From a bacterium HR17 (GTDB lineage Bacteria; Armatimonadota; Fervidibacteria; Fervidibacterales; Fervidibacteraceae): a stretch of 40,681 nucleotides of DNA. Positions 24,160 to 33,450 of the stretch are shown one piece after another. Location: the NCBI GenBank assembly GCA_002898575.1, contig BEHT01000032.1, positions 1-40,681 of the forward strand, written 5' to 3'. The translations under genes were made by a program, and so were the position numbers. Position 1 is the stretch's first letter; each line of letters starts with the position of its first letter. Under the pieces are notes generated by a model. That model was not told the DNA's origin, made no database searches, and worked only from the letters and a program-made list of their open reading frames with translations.

Positions 24160-26667
24160 ATGCTCTGGGAGCGTTACACCGAACGGGCGCGCAAGGTGAT
24201 GTTGCACGCTGAAGATTGGGCAATTCGCTTGCGCTCGCCCTACATTTCGTCGGAGCACATCCTGCTGGGGTTGCTGGAGGAAGAGGACACCCTCGCTGTT
24301 CAAATCTTGGAGCGGTTGGGGGTAGATGTGCCCCGCATGAAAGCCGAGTTGGAAAGCCAGTTACGGGCGTCCGCTCCGTCCCACGCTCCGGTCGGTTCAC
24401 CGACGCTGACCTCACCCGCCAAGCAAGTGTTGATCCGAGCGGCTGATGAAGCGCGCTCCATGAACGACAGCCACATAGACACGGCTCACCTGCTGTTGGG
24501 CTTGCTGCGCGAAAAGCAGGGTCTGGCGGCGAAAATCCTCGCCAAATACAATGTCCGCTTTGAAGATGTCCGTCGGCGCCTTTACGATTTGAAAGCCGAG
24601 GACATGGGTGTGACGCCCCATGTGCGCAAACGCACGAACACGCCGGCGCTGGACGCTTTCAGCCGCGACTTGACCCAACTGGCGATTGAAGGCAAGTTGG
24701 ATCCCGTCATCGGGCGTGACGCAGAAATTGAACGCGTCATCCAAATCCTTTGCCGGCGCACGAAAAATAACCCCGTGCTGGTCGGCGATGCGGGTGTCGG
24801 CAAAACCGCCATCGTGGAAGGGTTAGCCCAACGCATCGTCAACCGCGAGGTCCCGGACATCTTGCAGGACAAACGCTTGGTCGCACTGGATTTAGCGGCG
24901 ATCGTCGCCGGCACCAAGTATCGGGGCGAGTTTGAAGAGCGCATGAAGCGCATTATGAACGAAATCCGCCAGTCGCAAGGGCAAATCATCGTCTTCATCG
25001 ACGAGTTGCACACCATCGTCGGCGCCGGCGCAGCGGAAGGCGCCATTGACGCCTCCAACATCCTCAAGCCTGCGCTGGCGCGGGGCGAACTGCGCTGCAT
25101 CGGCGCCACGACGCTGGAAGAGTATCGTCGCTACATAGAAAAGCATTCCGCGTTGGAGCGCCGTTTCCAGCCGGTCTATGTCTCCGAGCCGACCTTAGAG
25201 CAGACGGTGGAAATCCTGCGGGGGTTGCGCACCACCTACGAAGATTTCCATCGGGTGCGCGTGGACGACCGTGCGTTAATCGTCGCGTCCCGCTTGGCGC
25301 AGCGTTACATCACCGACCGCAGGTTGCCGGACAAAGCCATAGATGTCTTGGACGAAGCCTGCGCGCGGGTGAAGTTGCGCCATTCGTCGCCGCCCAAAGA
25401 GATCCGCGAACTGTCCCAAGAGTTGGAGCGGGTGCGCACCGAGAAAGAGCGTGCCATCCAAGAGTATGACTACGAACGGGCAAACACGCTCCGCCAACGC
25501 GCTCAAATGCTGCAAGAGCAACTGGAGCGGTTGCAACAGGAATGGCGTGAGCGCTCGCTGGAAGATGTGCCTACGGTGAGCGAGGAAGATGTGGCGTTGG
25601 TCGTTGCCGAGTGGACGGGCGTGCCCGTATCGCGCCTGACCGAAGACGAAACGCGCCGGTTGCTGCAGATGGAGGAATTCTTGCGCCGCCGCGTTGTCGG
25701 TCAAGACGAAGCCATCAGCGCCATTTCGCGTGCCATCCGTCGCGCCCGCGCCGGGCTGAAAGACCCGCGCCGTCCGACCGGCGCGTTCGTTTTCCTCGGA
25801 CCCACCGGTGTGGGCAAAACTTTGCTGGCTCGCGCGCTGGCTGAGTTCCTGTTCGGCACCGAGGACGCGTTGGTGCGCATTGACATGAGCGAATACACTG
25901 AACCCCACACGATCTCCCGCTTGGTCGGTGCCCCGCCTGGCTATGTCGGCTACGAAGAGGGTGGGCAGTTGACGGAAGCCGTGCGGCGACGCCCCTTCTG
26001 CGTCGTGCTGCTGGACGAGTTTGACCGCGCCCACCCGCAAGTCACCAACATCCTGCTGCAAATCATGGACGAAGGACGGCTGACCGACGCCCAAGGGCGC
26101 ACCGTCGACTTCCGCAACACCATCATCATCATGACCAGCAACATCGGCTATCGCGGCTTCCAACACGAACTGACTGAATCCCGCTTGGGCTTTAAGCCCG
26201 AAACCGACGACCTGTTGGAGCGCAAGGTCTTCGTTGAAATGGAAAAGCGGATGCGCAAACTCTACGAGGAACGCTTCAGCGCTGAGTTCCGCAACCGCGT
26301 GGACGAGGTCATCGTCTTCCGCCCGTTGCAGCGCGAGCATGTCTTGCAAATCGTGGATGTGGAACTGCGCCCCGTTGTGGACGAACTGGCCCAGAAGGGC
26401 GTGCGGCTGGTGCTCACCGAACCTGCCCGCGAACGGTTGGCGGATTTGGGCTACGATAAATACTACGGTGCCCGCCCCCTGCGGCGTGTCCTGCAAAGCT
26501 ATGTGACCGACCCGCTCTCGGAACGCATCTTGGCAGGCGATGTGCACGAGGGCGACACGGTCGTCGTTGATTGCGACCCGACGACAGGCGAAATCGTAAT
26601 CCGCGTCGGTGAAAGTGCCTTGGCGTCTGCAGGCGTCGGGCACGCCGAGGAATTGAGCAGTAACTGA
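24160..26667 (+). CDS. clpC: ATP-dependent Clp protease ATP-binding subunit ClpC
   Basis: AAA+ unfoldase that feeds substrates to ClpP, 835 residues. ATG 24160 follows AAAGGAG; the frame upstream to 24037 lacks family similarity. Domain order: double N-domain (1-145), AAA domain 1 with Walker A 209-216 (GDAGVGKT) and Walker B I280-D281-E282, coiled middle domain (about 410-480, which distinguishes ClpC/ClpB from ClpA), and AAA domain 2 with Walker A 547-554 (GPTGVGKT) and Walker B L618-D619-E620. The middle domain is short, as in ClpC rather than ClpB. No mcsA/mcsB or ctsR is adjacent. A strong terminator follows. Confidence 0.96.
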   Translation: MLWERYTERARKVMLHAEDWAIRLRSPYISSEHILLGLLEEEDTLAVQILERLGVDVPRMKAELESQLRASAPSHAPVGSPTLTSPAKQVLIRAADEARSMNDSHIDTAHLLLGLLREKQGLAAKILAKYNVRFEDVRRRLYDLKAEDMGVTPHVRKRTNTPALDAFSRDLTQLAIEGKLDPVIGRDAEIERVIQILCRRTKNNPVLVGDAGVGKTAIVEGLAQRIVNREVPDILQDKRLVALDLAAIVAGTKYRGEFEERMKRIMNEIRQSQGQIIVFIDELHTIVGAGAAEGAIDASNILKPALARGELRCIGATTLEEYRRYIEKHSALERRFQPVYVSEPTLEQTVEILRGLRTTYEDFHRVRVDDRALIVASRLAQRYITDRRLPDKAIDVLDEACARVKLRHSSPPKEIRELSQELERVRTEKERAIQEYDYERANTLRQRAQMLQEQLERLQQEWRERSLEDVPTVSEEDVALVVAEWTGVPVSRLTEDETRRLLQMEEFLRRRVVGQDEAISAISRAIRRARAGLKDPRRPTGAFVFLGPTGVGKTLLARALAEFLFGTEDALVRIDMSEYTEPHTISRLVGAPPGYVGYEEGGQLTEAVRRRPFCVVLLDEFDRAHPQVTNILLQIMDEGRLTDAQGRTVDFRNTIIIMTSNIGYRGFQHELTESRLGFKPETDDLLERKVFVEMEKRMRKLYEERFSAEFRNRVDEVIVFRPLQREHVLQIVDVELRPVVDELAQKGVRLVLTEPARERLADLGYDKYYGARPLRRVLQSYVTDPLSERILAGDVHEGDTVVVDCDPTTGEIVIRVGESALASAGVGHAEELSSN

Positions 26668-26703
26668 ACAACCGCCACAAGGTAATGTGCCTTCCCGGCG
26701 GGT

Positions 26704-26746
26704 AAAAGCGATGGGTGTCTGGTGTCCAGACACCCATCGCTTTTTT
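26704..26746 (+). terminator. Strong intrinsic terminator after clpC
   Basis: A perfect 15-bp stem (GCGATGGGTGTCTGG at 26708-26722, complement at 26726-26740) has a 3-base loop TGT and is followed by TTTTTT. Four upstream A residues extend the pairing to 19 bp. It separates the clpC transcript from recA. Confidence 0.95.
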
Positions 26747-26821
26747 CGTTCTTGCTTTTTTTCTTGACGGCTGGCAAAATTGAACCGCTGTCGGCAAACG
26801 ACAAGGAAGGTGAGCACACCG

Positions 26822-27940
26822 ATGGCGCGCAAAACGGTTTTTCCCAAGACTGTTGGCGAGCACGACGACTTTGCTGACGACGAGCAGGAACAAAGGGGCG
26901 GAACGACGCTCTCCGTCAAAGGCAACGAGCGGTGGCGTTTGCTGGAAGCCGCTATCAACCAGATAGAAAAGCGGCACGGCAAGGGGTCTATCATGCGCCT
27001 CACGGAAGCGCCTGCCCGCTTGCAGGTGGATGTCATCCCGACGGGCGCCATTGAACTGGACATCGCCCTCGGCATCGGGGGTATCCCGCGCGGGCGGGTG
27101 ACGGAGATCTTCGGGCAGGAAGGGTCAGGCAAGACGACTTTAGCCTACCACATCATCGCCGAAGCCCAAAAGTTGGGCGGTGTCGCCGTTTACATTGACA
27201 CTGAGCACGCCCTTGACCCAGAATACGCCAAAAATGTCGGCGTAGACTTAGACCGCTTGCTGTTGGCGCAACCGGACACCGGCGAGCAAGCGTTGGAAAT
27301 CGCCGACACGATGGTGCGCAGCGGCGCTGTGGACATCGTCGTGGTGGACAGCGTCGCCGCTTTGGTGCCGAAAGCCGAGTTGGAAGGCGAAATGGGCGAA
27401 GCGCATGTCGGCTTACAAGCCCGCCTGATGTCCCAAGCGCTGCGGAAACTGGTCGGATCCATCCAGAAATCCCGCACCGCTGCCGTCTTTATCAACCAGG
27501 TGCGGCAGAAAATTGGCGTGATGTATGGCAACCCCGAGACGACGCCGGGTGGTTTGGCGTTGAAGTTTTACGCCTCGGTACGACTGCGACTCAGCCGCGG
27601 CGAAACGATTAAAATCGGCGGCGAAACGATTGGACACCGGGTGGAGATCAAGGTCGTCAAAAACAAACTCGCCCCACCCTTCCGCGACGCGACCGTAGAC
27701 ATCTACTTTGGGAAGGGCATTTCGTGGGCGACGAGTTTACTGGAAGCCGGAATCAAAGTCGGGCTCATCACCAAGTCGGGCAGTTGGTTCCTTTACGGCG
27801 ATGAACGCCTCGGACAAGGACGCGAACAAGCCAAAGCCTTCTTGGAAAGCCATCCCGACTTGGTGGCAGAACTGGACCGCGCCATCCGTCAAAAGGCGGG
27901 ACTGCCATCGTTGACGCGTAACGGTGAAACGACCACTTAA
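26822..27940 (+). CDS. recA: Recombinase RecA
   Basis: Homologous-recombination and SOS-coprotease protein, 372 residues from ATG 26822 (AAGGAAGG upstream). Walker A is GQEGSGKT at 98-105, Walker B is [12 protein letters not shown]. Loop 1 reads [22 protein letters not shown] in outline, and loop 2 contains [20 protein letters not shown]. The N-terminus carries about 35 extra acidic and polar residues before the usual start of the core. A plausible weak promoter (TTGCTT/CAAAAT, 17-base spacer) lies just after the terminator. I do not recognise a LexA box. recX follows closely. Confidence 0.97.
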   Translation: MARKTVFPKTVGEHDDFADDEQEQRGGTTLSVKGNERWRLLEAAINQIEKRHGKGSIMRLTEAPARLQVDVIPTGAIELDIALGIGGIPRGRVTEIFGQEGSGKTTLAYHIIAEAQKLGGVAVYIDTEHALDPEYAKNVGVDLDRLLLAQPDTGEQALEIADTMVRSGAVDIVVVDSVAALVPKAELEGEMGEAHVGLQARLMSQALRKLVGSIQKSRTAAVFINQVRQKIGVMYGNPETTPGGLALKFYASVRLRLSRGETIKIGGETIGHRVEIKVVKNKLAPPFRDATVDIYFGKGISWATSLLEAGIKVGLITKSGSWFLYGDERLGQGREQAKAFLESHPDLVAELDRAIRQKAGLPSLTRNGETTT

Positions 27941-27987
27941 ACAGACCGGTGCCGTCGCTGACCTGTCCACATTTGGGGATGGCAACG

Positions 27988-28509
27988 ATGCAACACCGTC
28001 GCAAAAGCAAACGGGCAACAAAGGGACCGCAGCAAACAGGCAGTATAGAGGACGCCAAAAACGCGGCGCTGCGCCTCTTGCGCTACCGAGCGCGATCGGA
28101 ACGAGAACTGTTGGCGCGTTTGCAGCAGAAAGGTTGGGACGCCGACAGTGCCCACCAAGTTGTCGCTCGGTTCCGTGAGGTGGGTTTAGTGGACGATGCC
28201 GCCCTCGCCGAGGCGGTCGTCCAAAGCGCTCTGGCAGACCGCAAACCGCACTCTCGCTGGGAAGTGCGTTACAAACTGCGCGCGTTAGGGATCCCCGATG
28301 ACCTCGTGGAGCGCGCGTTGGCGGTTTGGACCGACGAAATAGAGCGGGCGATGGCAGAACGCTACTTGCGCCGCCGCCTCCCGTCAACGCCTCCGACGCC
28401 TCGCGACCTCGCCCGCGCGGCGCGTGCCGCCGTGCAGAAAGGGTTCGCTTGGGATGCAGTGCGGGATGCTTTGCGGTCCTGCCAAACGACACCCGACGAG
28501 GAACTGTGA
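27988..28509 (+). CDS. recX: Regulatory protein RecX
   Basis: RecX binds RecA filaments and limits recombinase activity. It has 173 residues from ATG 27988, with GGGGAT about 8 bases upstream; an ATG at 27979 and GTG at 27949 are alternatives. The tandem three-helix repeats are recognisable: [61 protein letters not shown] and a degenerate third unit. The position 3' of recA is the usual one, and the pair is probably a bicistronic message. Confidence 0.9.
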   Translation: MQHRRKSKRATKGPQQTGSIEDAKNAALRLLRYRARSERELLARLQQKGWDADSAHQVVARFREVGLVDDAALAEAVVQSALADRKPHSRWEVRYKLRALGIPDDLVERALAVWTDEIERAMAERYLRRRLPSTPPTPRDLARAARAAVQKGFAWDAVRDALRSCQTTPDEEL

Positions 28510-28552
28510 AACGCCTATCCCCGACAGGTCAGGGCGGCGCGGCTACGGGGTG

Positions 28553-30142
28553 ATGGGAATGGAATGGCTCTTGAGCGTTGCCCTGGCTTTCCTCATCGCT
28601 GTTCTCGCTATCGCTGCAGGATGGAAGTTTCTGCTGATTCCGCAGCAGCAGCGCCTTTGGACCCAAGTTGAAGAAGAGCGGCGCAAAGTCAACCAAATCC
28701 GCGATGAAGCGGAAGCGCGCCTGCGTGAAGCCGACCGTAAGCTGCGGGAAGCCGAAGCCAAATTGCGTGAAGCGGATTTGCGCCTGCGGGAAGAGTTGCA
28801 GCGCGAGCGCGACCGCCTTGAAGCGGAGTATCGGGAGCGCCGAGATGAACTGCACCGCTGGGAACGCCGCCTCTTACAACGCGAGGAGCAGCTGGACCGT
28901 CGCCTCAGCCAGTTGGAACGGCGTGAGCAAGCCCTCCAGCAAGAGGAGCGGCGGTTAAACGCCCTCCGCGACGAAATAGAAGCATGGCACCGCCAAGCCC
29001 AAGCGGAGTTGGAACGCATCGCCGCCCTGACGCCAGACCAAGCCCGCCAAATCATCCTAGCACGTGTGGAAGAGGAATTGCAGGGTGAAATCGCCCGCCG
29101 CATCTACGAAGCCGAAGAGCGCATCAAACAGGAATCGGAAGCCATCGCCAAAAAGGTGCTGGCGACGGCGATGCAACGGTGCGCCGTGGAGGTGGCGTCC
29201 GAACTCACCGTCGCCACGGTGCCGTTGCCCAGCGAGGATATGAAAGGGCGAATCATCGGGCGGGAAGGGCGCAACATCCGCGCCTTTGAATTGCTGACCG
29301 GCGTTGACCTTATCGTGGACGACACGCCTGAAGCCGTCGTCATTTCCTGTTTTGACCCCATCCGCCGCGAGACCGCCCGCATGGCGTTGGAAATGCTCAT
29401 CGCGGATGGACGCATCCATCCCGCACGCATTGAAGAGGTCGTGGAGAAAGCCCGCCAAGAAATGGAACACCGCATCTTGCAAGCCGGCGTTGAAGCCGCC
29501 CGAGCCGCTGGCGTGGACAACCTGCCTGAAGGGTTGTTGAAACTGTTGGGACGGCTGAAGTTCCGCACCAGTTACGGGCAAAATGTCCTTGACCATTCGG
29601 TGGAAGTGGCGCATCTGGCACGCATGTTAGCCGAGGAACTCAAAGTTAACGCCAAAGTCGCAGCGCGGGCGGCGTTGCTCCACGACATCGGCAAAGCGGT
29701 AGACCATCAAATAGAGGGCAGCCATGTGGAAATCGGCGTGGATTTGCTGCGCCGCTACGGCGAGAGCGAGGAAGTCATCCACGCCGTCGCCGCCCACCAT
29801 GGCGACATCCCACCTCAAACGGTAGAAGCCGTCTTGGTCGCCGTCGCCGACGCCCTCTCGGCGTCCCGCCCTGGCGCCCGCCGCGAAAGCTTTGAAGCCT
29901 ACATCCGCCGCTTGGAACAACTGGAACGCATCGCTAAGTCCTTTCCCGGCGTGGACAAAGCCTTCGTCATTCAAGCCGGACGGGAAGTGCGGGTCATTGT
30001 GCAGCCGGAGAGCGTGGACGATATCGGTGCCGCCAAACTCGCCCGTGACATCGCCCAAGCCATTCAGCGCGAGACGCAGTTTCCAGGGCAAATCAAAGTC
30101 ACGGTCATCCGTGAAGTTCGCGCCGTTGAATACGCCCGCTGA
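28553..30142 (+). CDS. rny: Ribonuclease Y
   Basis: Membrane-anchored endoribonuclease that starts mRNA decay, 529 residues. The ATG at 28553 (or 28559) follows GGGGTG. Residues 5-27 are the single membrane anchor. Residues about 35-190 form a very long charged coiled coil (repeated [11 protein letters not shown]-type heptads). A KH domain follows ([21 protein letters not shown], in outline [12 protein letters not shown]). The HD phosphohydrolase domain has H377-D378 in [10 protein letters not shown], then AAHHGDIPP and the [13 protein letters not shown] tail. All RNase Y elements are intact. It sits 43 bases after recX. Confidence 0.96.
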   Translation: MGMEWLLSVALAFLIAVLAIAAGWKFLLIPQQQRLWTQVEEERRKVNQIRDEAEARLREADRKLREAEAKLREADLRLREELQRERDRLEAEYRERRDELHRWERRLLQREEQLDRRLSQLERREQALQQEERRLNALRDEIEAWHRQAQAELERIAALTPDQARQIILARVEEELQGEIARRIYEAEERIKQESEAIAKKVLATAMQRCAVEVASELTVATVPLPSEDMKGRIIGREGRNIRAFELLTGVDLIVDDTPEAVVISCFDPIRRETARMALEMLIADGRIHPARIEEVVEKARQEMEHRILQAGVEAARAAGVDNLPEGLLKLLGRLKFRTSYGQNVLDHSVEVAHLARMLAEELKVNAKVAARAALLHDIGKAVDHQIEGSHVEIGVDLLRRYGESEEVIHAVAAHHGDIPPQTVEAVLVAVADALSASRPGARRESFEAYIRRLEQLERIAKSFPGVDKAFVIQAGREVRVIVQPESVDDIGAAKLARDIAQAIQRETQFPGQIKVTVIREVRAVEYAR

Positions 30143-30180
30143 ATCGGGACGGTCGCGGTTAGGCAGCGGCGTTCAAAGCC

Positions 30181-31269
30181 CTACCGTTCTGCCTTTGAGG
30201 GCAAAAGGAAAGCGACGAAAAAGCCCTCCCCTAAGTCGTCCTTATCGGTAGCCAAAACCGTTTCTGCAACGCACCAATCACCGTAAGCCGGCACCAAAGG
30301 GGCGTCGCGTTGCACTTGCCGGCAGCCGTCCGCTGCAACCCAAAGGAACCGCACGACCGTCTCTGCGGGGACGCCCCGCGCTTCTGCCGAGGCGACCCAG
30401 CCGTCCGCTCTCCATTGCAAGCGGGCGGTGAAGTTGCCTTCTTGCACCTGAACCGCAGCGATCGCGCTCTTTGCCTCTCTCAGGTGATAGGCATCGGCGA
30501 CTGGGGCGGTGTGTCGTGGTTGGTAACTGGCAAAGCCCGTCGCCGACAGAGCGACGGGATGGGGCGTGATGGCGACAGCCGTCGGGACCGCCCCCCACAG
30601 TTGCGCCAACGGACGCAACACCCAAGTCACCAACAAGGTGCATCGGCGACAACGGTCCGTTTGCAAATGAAATGCGATGTCTTGGCGGTCCTCTTCTGTG
30701 AGAGGGCTGTCCGTCACATGCCGCCACAGAAGGTCAACAGACGGATGCCAAAGGGTGCTTCGGGCTTTCGCAAGGGCAGCATGACACGAGGGACAATCTG
30801 CCACATGGCGGCGCTCCTCGTCTGTCCAGCCCCATCGTAACAACGCCTCATAAAGACGGTTCAAAGAAGGGCAGGCGGGAGAGCGTAAAGGCGTTGCCGC
30901 TGGGGGTGTCTGCTGTGTTCCCCACCATGCCAAGAACGCCGCCGCTGCGGCTGGCTCAACCTGCAAAGCGTCCGCCAACCGCTCTATCGCCCCTTGTTCA
31001 ATAACCGCGATGAGCAGCGGTGTCGTGTCCAGCAAAACGGCGAGTTCGTCGGGCGTGAGCCCGTTGGCGAAGCGCAGAAAGGTGACCGCCCGTTCCGTCG
31101 GCGGCAATGTCGCAACGGCGCCCTCAAGACAGTCTCGCAAAGGCGGAGGCGGTTCCTGAGGGAGGACATGCAAAAAAGGGGACGGCGGCTGCCATCGCCC
31201 CTCAGACGGCTTCGCCGCCTGTAACAGTTGGCGCCACGCTGCCAACCGCTCATCGCTCTCACGCAGCAT
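30181..31269 (-). CDS. Putative sigma-associated regulator with sigma-4-like and zinc-finger-like segments
   Basis: A 362-residue protein not assigned to a named family. Residues about 50-100 (LPPTERAVTFLRFANGLTPD, then ELAVLLDTTPLLIAVIEQGA) read like a sigma-factor region 4 helix-turn-helix. Two HxxxCxxC-type motifs follow, HVADCPSCHAAL (about 155) and HLQTDRCRRCTLLV (about 202), the pattern of zinc-binding anti-sigma factors. The C-terminal ~120 residues are beta-rich and unknown. There is no clear membrane anchor. It lies 89 bases after an ECF sigma factor on the same strand, as anti-sigma genes often do, and AGAGGTGA precedes its ATG. The anti-sigma role is an inference. Confidence 0.65.
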   Translation of the reverse strand: MLRESDERLAAWRQLLQAAKPSEGRWQPPSPFLHVLPQEPPPPLRDCLEGAVATLPPTERAVTFLRFANGLTPDELAVLLDTTPLLIAVIEQGAIERLADALQVEPAAAAAFLAWWGTQQTPPAATPLRSPACPSLNRLYEALLRWGWTDEERRHVADCPSCHAALAKARSTLWHPSVDLLWRHVTDSPLTEEDRQDIAFHLQTDRCRRCTLLVTWVLRPLAQLWGAVPTAVAITPHPVALSATGFASYQPRHTAPVADAYHLREAKSAIAAVQVQEGNFTARLQWRADGWVASAEARGVPAETVVRFLWVAADGCRQVQRDAPLVPAYGDWCVAETVLATDKDDLGEGFFVAFLLPSKAER

Positions 31270-31358
31270 CGTTCGTCACCTCTGGGGACGACTTCAAACG
31301 CCCCTACCGCCAGGTTAGAGCGCCTATCGCTTGTCTACGCTCAAAAGCGTGTCCCTTT

Positions 31359-31976
31359 TTAATCGGCGAGCAGTTCCCGCAGGTGCTTCAAGTCGTGCGC
31401 CAAGCGACGATGGACTGTCGCGAGGGACATATTGAACTGTGCACCGATTTCTTGCAAAGTGTATCCGTCCCAAAAGTGGAGGCGCACGATGGTGCGCGAC
31501 GGTTCCTCTAATTTTCTGACCGCGGTGCGGACGAGCGCCCGTAGTTCCTCCGCCGCTGCATCGCTAATTCCCGCCATCTGTTCCATCAACTCCATCGGAT
31601 CAGGAATTTCTACTTCCCCGCCCTCTTCGGTAAATTGCTCCAGAAAATCGCCGATCAAAGGCTTACCCTTCCGCCGCAGCAGGTTGACGATTTCGTGCTT
31701 GGCGATAGCCAGCAACCACAACCTCGGTTGCCCCCGCTGCGGGTTATACCGCGTGGACGGGCGATGCTTTGTCTGCACGACTTTCAAGGCAACCTCCTGC
31801 ACGATGTCTTGGACATCTTCTTTGTCCTCGCAATTCATAGCCACCCAACGGGTCAGCCACGGTCGCCAACGACACTCAAACAACTCCTCAAATGCTGTGT
31901 TGTCGCACGCGTAAAACCACTCCAGCAAGTCAGCCTCGCTGGCGTTCCGATAGCGCGAACCGTGCGGGCAAGCCAT
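31359..31976 (-). CDS. ECF-type RNA polymerase sigma factor
   Basis: A 205-residue sigma-70 family ECF protein. ATG 31976 follows AAAGGTGA; the frame to 32030 has no better signal. Region 2 spans about FEELFECRWRPWLTRWVAMN to LWLLAIAKHEIVNLLRRKGK, and includes DVQDIVQEVALKVVQ. Region 4 is VRKLEEPSRTIVRLHFWDGY then TLQEIGAQFNMSLATVHRRL, a clear helix-turn-helix. The linker is acidic. It may direct its own operon with the regulator downstream. Confidence 0.9.
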   Translation of the reverse strand: MACPHGSRYRNASEADLLEWFYACDNTAFEELFECRWRPWLTRWVAMNCEDKEDVQDIVQEVALKVVQTKHRPSTRYNPQRGQPRLWLLAIAKHEIVNLLRRKGKPLIGDFLEQFTEEGGEVEIPDPMELMEQMAGISDAAAEELRALVRTAVRKLEEPSRTIVRLHFWDGYTLQEIGAQFNMSLATVHRRLAHDLKHLRELLAD

Positions 31977-32142
31977 CACTTCACCTTTGCCCTCCTGCCG
32001 CAATCGTTTCATGCGACTGAACACTGCCAAGAAACTCTAACACGCTTTTGAGAGATATCGGCACAAAAGTCCACGAACTAAGCGCCCGTAACGCAAAATG
32101 CCTTTGTGCCCACACATTGCCGTGTCGAGCAACAGAGTTGGG

Positions 32143-32470
32143 TCGGAGGGCGGCTCTCTGAGCCGCCGCTCAGGAAAATTTCGTCGTTCGGAGGGCTGCT
32201 CTCCCGAGCAGCCGCAAAGAAAAACTTCGGCGCGTCAGGAGACGCGCCCTCCGAGATGTCGCAAAAATCGTCGTTCGGAGGGCGGCTCTCTGAGCCGCCG
32301 CTCAGGAAAATTTCGTCGTTCGGAGGGCTGCTCTCCCGAGCAGCCGCAAAGAAAAACTTCGGCGCGTCAGGAGACGCGCCCTCCGAGATGTCGCAAAAAT
32401 CGTCGTTCGGAGGGCGGCTCTCTGAGCCGCCGCAAATCGGCGCATCGGAGGGCGGCTCTCCAAAGCGCTA
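32143..32470. repeat. Palindromic repeat cluster with an exact 132-bp tandem duplication
   Basis: A 132-base unit starting at 32143 is repeated, apparently without change, at 32275, and a third copy begins at 32407 but diverges after about 27 bases. Each unit contains three hairpins in order: GGCGGCTC/GAGCCGCC, GGCTGCTC/GAGCAGCC and GGCGCGTC/GACGCGCC, joined by spacers such as CAGGAAAATTTCGTCG and GCAAAGAAAAACTTCG. Because 132 is divisible by three, an open frame runs across the array as a 44-residue repeat; I treat that as incidental. The cluster sits between the ECF sigma gene and the defence-like island. Nothing else is seen from 31977 to 32591. Confidence 0.95.
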
Positions 32471-32591
32471 AAAATCTGCGCTTAAGCGGGTTCGCGTTAA
32501 CGCGTGCGGGTGCATCGGGCGTTGAAAAATTGCACTCCCTCGCTGCGTAATCCCCTACTGGCGAAAACCCAACCGGCGGAGGTGACAAAGG

Positions 32592-32924
32592 GTGACCATG
32601 TCGGCTCTCACCGCCTCAGTGATAGATGGGTGGGCGGTGACCGACCACGCCCGCCAGCGGATGCACCAGCGGGCGGTTCAGGCGTGGATGGTCTCTGTCG
32701 CCTTGCAATGGGGTTGGGAAAAATGCCGTCACGGCTGTGTCTGTTACATCGTCACTGACCGCGCGCTGAAAAACACCCCTTACGAGCGGTTTTCCGACCG
32801 GCTCCACGGCTTGTGCGTCGTGGTCAACCCCGCCGAAGGGGTTATCGTCACGGTCAAATGGTTGACCTTCCTGCGCCGCCGTCGCCCTAAGTGGCGCTGT
32901 CGCCGCCCGCGTCGCCGTCACTGA
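32592..32924 (+). CDS. Small basic DUF4258-like protein
   Basis: A 110-residue protein started at GTG 32592 (GGAGG 9 bases upstream) or ATG 32598. The pattern WAVTDHARQRMHQRAVQAWM, then ALQWGWE and a beta-rich part CYIVTDRAL ... GLCVVVNPAEGVIVTVKW, resembles DUF4258, a small fold related to RelE/YafQ-type toxins. The last 20 residues are almost all Arg, Lys and Pro, suggesting nucleic-acid contact. No antitoxin-like gene is adjacent. Assignment to the family is from pattern only. Confidence 0.6.
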   Translation: MTMSALTASVIDGWAVTDHARQRMHQRAVQAWMVSVALQWGWEKCRHGCVCYIVTDRALKNTPYERFSDRLHGLCVVVNPAEGVIVTVKWLTFLRRRRPKWRCRRPRRRH

Positions 32925-33450
32925 AAAAGAAAACCGCGTCGGCGCGTAATGGACAATGGGCAAGGGCACGCATCCCGTGCAAAGGGGGCATCGGCAAAGT
33001 GCCGCAACCGGCTAAACGGTTGGCGCAACTTGAAGTCGCTGCCGCCCAGAGGAGGGTGGGAAAGCAGTTAAGTGGACATGGACACATGACTTTTGAGACA
33101 GCGGCAGCGCCCCACTCTCAAGTCTTTGAAGCGTCGGGGCACGCCGCCGCCAAAGCGGTCGCGTGGGGCTGGATGAACACTCCTTGCTGGACGGTGCGAC
33201 GACCGCCGTCGGCGGTTTCGCGTCGGTGCGAGGCAGCGTCACCCACCCTTTGTTTGCCTTCCCCTCAGCCCGCTGGTAAGGGGTGCGGGAGGGGGCAGGT
33301 CGTTCGGAGCGGTGCGGACACCGACGCCGCGCCGCTCCTCTTTTTCGCCCGTGAGTAACACCGACCGGTCGGGGGTTACTGTGCCACCATTAGGAGCACG
33401 CTTTGAAGGATGCCTCTATCACCCAACTAACGCAGAGGTGAACGCTCCGC
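32925..33450. other. Non-coding interval before the helicase gene
   Basis: About 525 bases with no gene I can support. Open frames across it are low-complexity and lack start signals. It contains an intrinsic terminator (33306-33345). The ribosome-binding site of the helicase gene (GAGGTGA, about 10 bases before the ATG at 33451) lies at its right end. No recognisable promoter was found. Confidence 0.6.
33306..33345 (+). terminator. Intrinsic terminator upstream of the helicase-methyltransferase operon
   Basis: A 12-bp stem (GGAGCGGTGCGG 33306-33317 pairing with CCGCGCCGCTCC 33327-33338, one G-T wobble) with a 9-base loop is followed by TCTTTTT. It would end transcripts entering from the small DUF4258-like gene and insulate the operon that starts at 33451. 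Confidence 0.8.

Noticed and set aside
25276-27132. 618-codon open frame on the minus strand opposite clpC and recA
   Set aside because: It is antisense to two unmistakable genes and its residues (His-, Gln- and Arg-rich) match no family; it follows from the GC-rich third-position bias of the sense genes.
32143-32470. Possible CRISPR array
   Set aside because: The repeats are mixed palindromes with conserved, not unique, spacers, and no cas gene is present.
32098-32550. Open frame encoding a 44-residue tandem repeat
   Set aside because: It is a reading of the 132-bp palindromic array, whose unit length happens to be a multiple of three; no ribosome-binding site and no independent sign of coding.
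32891-33358. 155-codon open frame before the helicase gene
   Set aside because: Low-complexity Ala/Arg/Pro sequence, no start signal, overlaps the DUF4258-like gene and runs through an intrinsic terminator.
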